A program made the translations under genes and the position numbers. Under the pieces are notes generated by a model. The model saw nothing but the letters and a program-made list of their open reading frames with translations. It searched no databases and had not been told where the DNA came from. Below, one piece after another: positions 1 through 5,480 of a stretch of DNA of 7,846 bases. Source of the stretch: Bacteroidales bacterium (lineage in GTDB: Bacteria > Bacteroidota > Bacteroidia > Bacteroidales > UBA3663); NCBI GenBank assembly GCA_030526445.1, contig JAUNCV010000092.1:1-7846 (forward strand), given 5' to 3'. Position 1 is the first letter of the stretch, and the number at the start of each line of letters is the position of its first letter.

Positions 1-2358
1 CATCAGCTGGAAGGAGATAATCTTCCAACAGCCGAGGAACTGGAGAACTACTTGCAACGCTTTGACACCTGGCTGGGCAACACCGCTAAGGTGCGAGACT
101 GGTATCAGTGGTGTGCTTTCAAAAAAGATCTTGCAAGTGCCGGAATGAACGTAGTATCTCGCAAAGTCGAAAAAGAAGAGATTTCCGGAGAACATCTCTG
201 CGATGGCTTCTTCAAAGCACTTTTCAAGAGTCTCGCTTGTGAAAAGATTGCACAGTCGTCAACTCTTCGCACCTTCGAAGGTTCTATTTTTGACGAGACT
301 GTTGCTCGATATCAGAAACTTACTCGCGAATTCCAGATTCTTAGTCAAAAAGAACTTTATGCACGTTTGGCTGCAAATATCCCACACGTAACAGAAAACA
401 TAGACAGCAGCAGCGAAATTGGCTTGCTTAATCGCAACATTTCTAACGGTGGACGAGGTCTCTCCTTGCGCGATCTGATGGACCAGATTCCCACACTGCT
501 CCCTCGCCTCTGTCCTGTAATGCTGATGAGCCCAATGTCTGTGGCCCAATATCTCAATCTCTCACAGGATAAGTTTGACCTCGTAGTCTTCGACGAGGCT
601 TCACAGATGCCTACAAGCGAGGCTGTAGGAGCTATTGCACGAGGCAAGTCCGTTATCGTCGTGGGCGATCCAAAACAGATGCCTCCTACAAGCTTTTTCA
701 ATTCGACTAACGTGACAGAAGAGGAGGCTGACATTGATGATATGGAGAGCATCCTTGAGGATTGCCGCACCCTCGAAATCCCAGCTTTGCAGCTAAACTG
801 GCACTATCGTTCTAAGCACGAATCGCTCATTGCATTCTCTAATAATGAGTATTATGAAGGCCAGCTGATCACCTTCCCTTCGACCGATGACCAGGCAACA
901 ATGGTGAAATACAACTATGTGGATGGCGTCTATGACAAAGGCGGATGCCGCTCAAATCCACAAGAGGCTCAGGCCATCGTTGAGGAGATTGCAAAGCGTC
1001 TCCAAGCACCAAACCATGCAGACAGAAGCATCGGCGTTATCGCCTTCAGCGTAGTACAGCAAAACCTCATCGAGGATATGCTTATCGAAAAGCTAGAAAG
1101 CGACAAGGCTCTGCACGAAGCGGCTGAAGAGCTTTACGAGCCTATCTTCGTAAAGAATCTCGAGAATGTCCAAGGCGATGAGCGAGATATAATCATGTTC
1201 TCAATCGGTTATGGACCTGACAAAGAGGGCAAGGTTTCTATGAACTTCGGTCCACTGAACAACTCTGGTGGCGAACGCCGATTAAACGTAGCAGTAACCC
1301 GCGCACGCAGAGAAATGGTTGTCTTCTCTTCGCTTAAAGCTTCTCAAATTGATTTGCGTCGAACCAAAGCTCGCGGCGTGGAGGGCTTGAAACATTTCCT
1401 AGAATATGCCGAACAACAAGTGCTCACACAAACTGACGGAACAAAGCGCGAGAATATGGACAACATTCTCTCTGAGCAAATTGCCAAGGCGCTGCGTGAA
1501 CGTGGCTACGAAGCCAACACTCAGATTGGCCGCTCAAACTTCAAAGTGGATGTGGCCATTGCCGATGCAAATAACAAAGAGCGCTACACACTTGGCATTC
1601 TGCTTGATGGCGAAGGCTACCACGACACTCAGACCACACGCGACAGAGAGATTGTTCAGCCTTCCGTTCTTAAGGGACTTGGCTGGAAGATCATGCGAGT
1701 ATGGAGCGCAGACTGGATCAACAATCCAGAGCGTGTTCTTGAACGCATCGAGACCTATTTAAAAGAGAATGCTCCTGCCCCAGAACCAGAAAAGAAGGAG
1801 GTTTTCGATGTTTCGAAAGAGGAGGTAATTGAGGCTCCAAGTGACGAGTTAGAATATAAGGTCTATACTCCTAAAGGAAATGTAGCAAACAAGTCTGATA
1901 AGCAACTCGCTGGTGATATTCTCAACTGCGAACAGCCAATGACCCTCTCCTACCTCTGCCGCCGAATAGCAACTCTGCGTGAAATGCCTCGCGTAACTCA
2001 ATCTCTCACAAATACAGTCACCGAAATTGCCGAGAATAATTTCTGCATGCAACAGATTGGTTCTTCAACAATCGTCTGGAAAGATTTGCAAAGTGCAAAG
2101 TCCTTCAAGGGCTACAGAAAGAACAATGGCCGCGATATTACAGATATCCCAGTCATCGAGGTTATGAACGCAATTGTAGCTTCTGTTCGCGAACAATTTT
2201 CTATCCGCACCGATGCTCTCACCCTTATTGTTGCTAAGCAATTAGGCTTCACCAGACGCGGAGCTAAAGTGGATCAGGCTCTCAACGAGGCTCTCCAGCA
2301 ATTACTTTTGGAAAAGAAAGTTGTTGATACTGATGGTATGTTAAGACTTCCCGAATAA
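1..2358 (+). CDS. SF1 helicase fused to Vsr/MTES_1575-type nuclease and DUF3320, 3' part
   Basis: The frame is open from base 1, so the true start lies upstream; the TTG at 52 is internal. Residues are counted from base 1 (785 visible). Helicase motif II with the acidic pair D198-E199 (FDEASQ) is followed by motif III (GDPKQMPPT), a YRSKHE segment, motif V (ENVQGDERD) and motif VI (VAVTRARRE, about 430-438). This is an AAA_11/AAA_12-type superfamily 1 ATPase; motif I lies beyond the edge. A nuclease-like domain covers about 486-590. It keeps D517, the GEGYH segment ending at H541 and RDRE at 547-550, so the likely metal-binding residues are intact. An acidic linker (about 595-630) leads to a helical C-terminal domain (about 714-777) matching DUF3320. 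Known full-length proteins of this layout are very large and usually begin with DUF4011. They act on DNA, and as far as I recall have been listed among anti-phage genes. A defence role here is inferred. No frameshift is seen. Confidence 0.88.
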   Translation, partial: HQLEGDNLPTAEELENYLQRFDTWLGNTAKVRDWYQWCAFKKDLASAGMNVVSRKVEKEEISGEHLCDGFFKALFKSLACEKIAQSSTLRTFEGSIFDETVARYQKLTREFQILSQKELYARLAANIPHVTENIDSSSEIGLLNRNISNGGRGLSLRDLMDQIPTLLPRLCPVMLMSPMSVAQYLNLSQDKFDLVVFDEASQMPTSEAVGAIARGKSVIVVGDPKQMPPTSFFNSTNVTEEEADIDDMESILEDCRTLEIPALQLNWHYRSKHESLIAFSNNEYYEGQLITFPSTDDQATMVKYNYVDGVYDKGGCRSNPQEAQAIVEEIAKRLQAPNHADRSIGVIAFSVVQQNLIEDMLIEKLESDKALHEAAEELYEPIFVKNLENVQGDERDIIMFSIGYGPDKEGKVSMNFGPLNNSGGERRLNVAVTRARREMVVFSSLKASQIDLRRTKARGVEGLKHFLEYAEQQVLTQTDGTKRENMDNILSEQIAKALRERGYEANTQIGRSNFKVDVAIADANNKERYTLGILLDGEGYHDTQTTRDREIVQPSVLKGLGWKIMRVWSADWINNPERVLERIETYLKENAPAPEPEKKEVFDVSKEEVIEAPSDELEYKVYTPKGNVANKSDKQLAGDILNCEQPMTLSYLCRRIATLREMPRVTQSLTNTVTEIAENNFCMQQIGSSTIVWKDLQSAKSFKGYRKNNGRDITDIPVIEVMNAIVASVREQFSIRTDALTLIVAKQLGFTRRGAKVDQALNEALQQLLLEKKVVDTDGMLRLPE

Positions 2359-2372
2359 TACTTGCGTAAAAC

Positions 2373-2417
2373 TATCCCCATGTAAGATTTTTCTCTTGCA
2401 TGGGGATATTCTATTTT
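2373..2417 (+). terminator. Rho-independent terminator of the helicase gene
   Basis: A 15-bp stem (2373-2387 with 2394-2408, one G-U pair) encloses a 6-base loop. It is followed by a T-rich but interrupted tail (TTCTATTTT). It begins 14 bases after the helicase stop codon, so it most likely ends that transcript. The stem is strong and the tail only moderate. Confidence 0.8.
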
Positions 2418-2463
2418 AACAAGGTTATTCGAAATTGCAAATATTGCTCAAGCCATAAAATGA

Positions 2464-2493
2464 CAAAAGGGAAGGCATTAACCTTCCCTTTTG
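2464..2493 (-). terminator. Terminator of tRNA-Leu, probably bidirectional
   Basis: A perfect 12-bp inverted repeat (2464-2475 with 2482-2493) surrounds a 6-base loop. In the tRNA direction the stem ends in TTTTG and runs on into TCATTTTAT. The stem starts at the very first base after the mature tRNA 3' end, so the whole 3' trailer is the hairpin. On the + strand the stem also has A4 before and T4 after, so it may act as a second stop for helicase read-through. Confidence 0.82.
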
Positions 2494-2577
2494 TGCCCCA
2501 AGCGGGACTCGAACCCGCACGACCGTAATGGCCAAGGGATTTTAAGTCCCTCGTGTCTACCATTCCACCATCAGGGC
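2494..2577 (-). tRNA. tRNA-Leu, anticodon UAA
   Basis: Read on the - strand this 84-base gene folds as a class II tRNA. The 7-bp acceptor stem (GCCCTGA with TTGGGGC, two G-U pairs) is followed by discriminator A. The D-arm contains GGTGGAATGGTAGACAC, typical of tRNA-Leu. The anticodon loop is CTTAAAA, giving UAA at positions 34-36, on a GAGGGA/TCCCT-type stem. A long variable arm (about TGGCCATTACGGTCG) precedes a T-arm with stem GCGGG/CCCGC and loop TTCGAGT. The long variable arm and discriminator A support leucine. CCA is not encoded and must be added after transcription. The UAA anticodon reads UUA and UUG codons. It is a single gene with its own promoter and terminator. Confidence 0.96.
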
Positions 2578-2583
2578 ATCAGC

Positions 2584-2630
2584 GGGCGCAAAGATAAGGA
2601 GTATTTTGGGAAATACCAAATTTTGCGCCC
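2584..2630. repeat. Nested inverted repeat over the tRNA promoter
   Basis: The outer arms GGGCGCAAA (2584-2592) and TTTGCGCCC (2622-2630) are perfect 9-bp complements. Inside them lies a second perfect pair, GTATTT (2601-2606) and AAATAC (2611-2616), around a 4-base loop. The left outer arm includes half of the -7 element and the start region; the right arm lies just upstream of the -33 element. Neither strand has a T run after the repeat, so it does not look like an intrinsic terminator. It could be an operator, a DNA-structure element or chance. Confidence 0.6.
2589..2620 (-). promoter_or_regulatory. Bacteroidota-type promoter of tRNA-Leu
   Basis: On the - strand a TTTG element (2617-2620) is followed after exactly 20 bases by TATCTTTG (2589-2596), an exact match to the Bacteroidota -7 consensus TAnnTTTG with the usual spacing to the -33 TTTG. 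Transcription would begin only a few bases before the mature tRNA 5' end at 2577. Runs of T upstream (around 2631-2660 on this strand) may help as an UP-like tract, which is an inference. Confidence 0.85.
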
Positions 2631-2671
2631 AAAAAAGTTAAAGCAAAAAGAGAAAAAAACCGTTTTCGCTT
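2631..2671 (-). terminator. Weak candidate terminator of the FKBP operon
   Basis: Read on the - strand, AAGCGAAAA (2663-2671) can pair with TTTTTGCTT (2641-2649), 9 bp with one G-U. The loop is 13 bases, and TAACTTTTTT (2631-2640) follows. It starts 15 bases after the FKBP stop codon, the right place for the end of the operon. The stem is A/T-rich and the loop long, so it is a weak candidate; the T runs may instead belong to the tRNA promoter upstream region. Confidence 0.33.
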
Positions 2672-2686
2672 ACTATAGGCTACATT

Positions 2687-3295
2687 TTAGAGAACTTCAA
2701 TGAGCTCAACGTCGAAAATGAGAGCTGCATATGGAGGGATGCTTCCACCTGCTCCACGCTCACCATAAGCGAGATTAAATGGAATGTAGAAACGATATTT
2801 AGCACCTTCCTTCATCAACTGAACACCTTCTGTCCAACCCTTGATGACCTGGTTCAGGCCAAAGTCACATGGCTCATTGCGCTTGTAAGAAGAGTCGAAG
2901 ATTGTGCCATCAATGAGTGTACCTTCGTAGTGGCAACGAACTGTGTCAGTAGCCTTTGGCTGCTTGCCGGTGCCTTCGGTAAGAACCTCATACTGCAAAC
3001 CGCTTGCGGTAACAGTAACACCTGGCTTCTTAGCATTCTCAGCGAGGAACTTCTCACCCTCTTCGCGAACTACCTTGCCAGCCTCTTCTGCTGCAGCCTG
3101 CTGCTTAGCCTCAAGCGCTGTGAAGAACTCTTCAAGAGTCTGCTGAGCTTCAGAGTAACCAAGCTGTGGCTTATTTTCATTAATAATGTCGGCTACAGCT
3201 GCTGCAAAGTCAGCAACAACGAGGTCATCTTTCAGACCCATCTGCTTGAGCTGTGTACCAATGTTCATGCCCAATGCATAACTGATTTTGTTCAT
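2687..3295 (-). CDS. FKBP-type peptidyl-prolyl cis-trans isomerase (FklB/Mip-like)
   Basis: This 202-residue protein should catalyse cis-trans isomerisation at proline bonds and assist folding. Residues about 1-90 form the helical FKBP N-terminal dimerisation segment, opening with ISYALGMNIG and carrying a Gln/Ala/Glu-rich helix (about 50-85). Residues about 95-202 form the FKBP domain. Typical active-site positions are visible: Y123 (HYEG), F133-D134, F145, V150-I151, W154, Y177 (LAYGERG), I186-P188 and F194. There is no signal peptide or lipobox, so it is probably cytoplasmic, like E. coli FklB (about the same length) and unlike secreted FkpA or Mip. The ATG start matches the family N-terminus. 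It is preceded by an A/T-rich 26-base gap to the transporter gene, with no clear ribosome binding sequence. It is the last gene of the operon. Confidence 0.93.
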   Translation of the reverse strand: MNKISYALGMNIGTQLKQMGLKDDLVVADFAAAVADIINENKPQLGYSEAQQTLEEFFTALEAKQQAAAEEAGKVVREEGEKFLAENAKKPGVTVTASGLQYEVLTEGTGKQPKATDTVRCHYEGTLIDGTIFDSSYKRNEPCDFGLNQVIKGWTEGVQLMKEGAKYRFYIPFNLAYGERGAGGSIPPYAALIFDVELIEVL

Positions 3296-3321
3296 AAGAA
3301 AAATATTTATTTGTTATTGTA

Positions 3322-4296
3322 TTATTTTTTTCTACGATCGTAGGCTGCAAAAAGATTGGCCAAAATGGTTCCCGAAATGCTGTGATAAGCACACGAAATG
3401 GCACAAGGAATAACTACGAGCGGATTGGCCGTAAAGGTCTGAAGTGCCAAATTTGTTGCCAGACCTGCGTTCTGCATACCAACCTCAATAGAGACAGTAC
3501 GCTTCTTGGCTGTATTAAAACCGAAAAACGATCCGAGCAAGAAACCAAGAAGGTAACCCAGCGTATTGTGGCAGAAAACCACACCCAACATAAGGAGTAA
3601 AAGTGTAAATCCATTGCCCGATGCCAAAAGATGTGGCAAGGCGGCCAACACGGCATTACCTACAATGAGTGAGAGACAGATAACCGAAATGCCAGGCATG
3701 CAAAGTTGAATATCTGCAAAATAACTCTTCTGGCTAAAGAAGAAATTGAACATGCAACCCACGGCAACAGGCAGCAGCGTGACAATCAACATGTTCTGAA
3801 ACATTCCCCAGGCATCAACTGCAATTTCCTCACCAGCCAAGAAATAAACCATAAGAGGAGTAACAATAGGAGCCACAATCGTGCTGACCGTAGTCATACC
3901 CACACTAAACGCAACATCACCCTTACAAAGGAAAGACATAATATTGCTCGAAACACCTCCAGGGCAACAGCCAACAAGGATAATACCTACTGAAAGTTCG
4001 GGAGACAATCCGAAGAGTTTGCTGAGGGCAAAGGCAACAAATGGCATGATAGTAAATTGTGCCAAAGTGCCGAGTAAGATATCAAGCGGCCTGCGAAGAA
4101 CAATCTTGAAATCGTCTGTAGACAGGGTACAACCCATCGTGAGCATGATAAGGCCCAATATCAGATTACCAGCGCCCAAAGTTTTTATCCAGCTAAAGGC
4201 TTCAGGAACAAATACCGCCAATATGGCAGCAGCAATAACCACAGCCGAGGTGTAATGCCCCATAAAGCGGCTGATGGCTTGAAAAATACGCAACAT
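3322..4296 (-). CDS. Bile acid:sodium symporter (BASS) family transporter
   Basis: A 324-residue, very hydrophobic protein with about nine or ten predicted membrane segments, the usual size and pattern for SBF/BASS proteins (PF01758). Compared from memory with the Neisseria ASBT structure, the sodium-site residues are all present: S117 and N118 (CPGGVSSN), S131 and T135 (SVGMTTVST), Q80 (AQFTIMP), and E271, V272, M274 and Q275 (EVGMQNAGLA). It should therefore be a sodium-coupled carrier in the inner membrane. Bacterial members move organic anions, including bile acids, pantoate and keto acids; the sequence does not reveal the substrate. The ATG lies 2 bases after the nspC stop codon, so translation is probably coupled. 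A basic RRKK tail ends the protein. Confidence 0.9.
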   Translation of the reverse strand: MLRIFQAISRFMGHYTSAVVIAAAILAVFVPEAFSWIKTLGAGNLILGLIMLTMGCTLSTDDFKIVLRRPLDILLGTLAQFTIMPFVAFALSKLFGLSPELSVGIILVGCCPGGVSSNIMSFLCKGDVAFSVGMTTVSTIVAPIVTPLMVYFLAGEEIAVDAWGMFQNMLIVTLLPVAVGCMFNFFFSQKSYFADIQLCMPGISVICLSLIVGNAVLAALPHLLASGNGFTLLLLMLGVVFCHNTLGYLLGFLLGSFFGFNTAKKRTVSIEVGMQNAGLATNLALQTFTANPLVVIPCAISCAYHSISGTILANLFAAYDRRKK

Positions 4297-4298
4297 AA

Positions 4299-5480
4299 TT
4301 AATCCATTCGGTCACGATAATCTTCGTAGAGATATTCGCGCAAAATATCGAAAGTATGGTTAGGATGCAAAATGACGAGTGCAGGATGAGAAACGCCATT
4401 AAACATATTTGTCTTGACTGTAGTATAGTGAAGCATATCCTCAAACACTACATATTCACCCACTTTCAAAGGATGATCGAAACGCCATGAGCCCATGAAG
4501 TCTCCACTTAGGCAGCTATTTCCTCCAAGACGATACACGTTTGGTTCCGTATTATTAAGTTCATTCTCAAGCGTTTCTGCTCCACGAACCTTAGGCCAGT
4601 ATGGCATTTCAAGGCAATCAGGCATGTGGCAAGCGAAGCTCACATCAAGTATCGCTGTCTTAATGCCATGATTTTCCACAACATCGACCACCTGCGAGAT
4701 AAGTGGACCAGTCTGCCAACCGAATGCACTTCCGGGTTCAAGAATAATCTTAAGCCAAGGATAGCGGCTACGCAGTCCCTTAAGAATCGAAATAAGATGC
4801 TCTACATTGTAGTCCTTACGGGACATGAGATGACCACCTCCAAGGTTGAGCCACTTAATCTGCTTAAACCACTTTCCGAACTTCGCCTCAAGATGCACTA
4901 ATGTATGCTCAAGCGCTTCGGACGAAGATTCGCAGTGACAATGGCAATGAAAACCCTCTATTCCAGCAGGAAGAGTCTCAGGTAAAGCATCGCACAAAAC
5001 ACCGAAACGACTTCCAGGAGCACAAGGATTATAAATCTCTGTTTCAATCTCCGAATACTCTGGGTTGACACGCAAGCCACACGAAACACCTGCTGCAATA
5101 GCACGTTTGCCAAAGTGCTCATACTGCGTGAGCGAATTGAAGGTAATATGGCTCGAACAACTGGCAATAGTAGCAAAGTCGCGATCTGTATATGCCGGAC
5201 TGTAAGTATGCGCCTTACTGCCGAATTCAAGGAATGCTAAGCAGGCTTCATTGACCGACGACGCAGTAGTATGCTGAATATACTCGCGAAAAATTGGAAA
5301 TGTCTTCCACAAAGCATAGGCTTTAAAAGCGAGAATAATCTCTACACCAGCTTCATCTGCAACACGTTTGATGAGGGATAGGTTACGTCGAAGCAGACGC
5401 TCTTCAAGAACGTAACAGGGCGAGGGAAGATTGAGATAATCTTCAGGAGTAATATCACTTTCAATCATTGTAGAAGACAT
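4299..5480 (-). CDS. nspC: Carboxynorspermidine/carboxyspermidine decarboxylase
   Basis: A 393-residue PLP enzyme of the alanine racemase fold/group IV decarboxylase family. It removes CO2 from carboxyspermidine or carboxynorspermidine, the final step of the alternative (S-adenosylmethionine decarboxylase-free) polyamine route. K53 in ILAFKAYALWK is the expected PLP Schiff-base lysine. Other family marks are the phosphate-binding GGGH (214-217), EPGSAFGW (248-255), CHMPDCLEMPYWP (284-296), the GNSCLSGD segment with C323 and D327, and Y352 near the C-terminus. In Bacteroidales this route is known to make spermidine. The partner dehydrogenase (CANSDH/CASDH) is not in the window. The ATG directly abuts the stop of the upstream gene (TAAATG); an ATG 12 bases further in is an alternative start. 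The length is normal for NspC. Confidence 0.95.
   Translation of the reverse strand: MSSTMIESDITPEDYLNLPSPCYVLEERLLRRNLSLIKRVADEAGVEIILAFKAYALWKTFPIFREYIQHTTASSVNEACLAFLEFGSKAHTYSPAYTDRDFATIASCSSHITFNSLTQYEHFGKRAIAAGVSCGLRVNPEYSEIETEIYNPCAPGSRFGVLCDALPETLPAGIEGFHCHCHCESSSEALEHTLVHLEAKFGKWFKQIKWLNLGGGHLMSRKDYNVEHLISILKGLRSRYPWLKIILEPGSAFGWQTGPLISQVVDVVENHGIKTAILDVSFACHMPDCLEMPYWPKVRGAETLENELNNTEPNVYRLGGNSCLSGDFMGSWRFDHPLKVGEYVVFEDMLHYTTVKTNMFNGVSHPALVILHPNHTFDILREYLYEDYRDRMD

Noticed and set aside
52..54. TTG as a start codon of the helicase gene
   Set aside because: The same frame is open to base 1 and the protein is clearly only the later part of a much larger family, so this TTG is internal.
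357..770. Open - strand frame of about 137 codons opposite the helicase gene
   Set aside because: It lies across the conserved helicase motif II and III codons on the other strand and has no recognisable product.
1..2490. Second att copy (repeat of the tRNA-Leu 3' end) left of the tRNA
   Set aside because: Reading this stretch by eye on both strands, I found no copy of the T-arm or acceptor sequence.
2491..2703. Open + strand frame of about 70 codons across the tRNA
   Set aside because: It runs antisense through a well-formed tRNA and its promoter, and its product resembles no family. It is a chance frame.
3332..3343. Perfect 12-bp palindrome CTACGATCGTAG at the end of the BASS gene
   Set aside because: One or two 12-bp palindromes are expected by chance in a window of this size. 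This one lies inside codons and has no matching second site or terminator tail in the operon direction.
2930..3343. Open + strand frame of about 137 codons opposite the FKBP gene
   Set aside because: It is antisense to a gene with a full set of family motifs, has no promoter and gives no recognisable protein.
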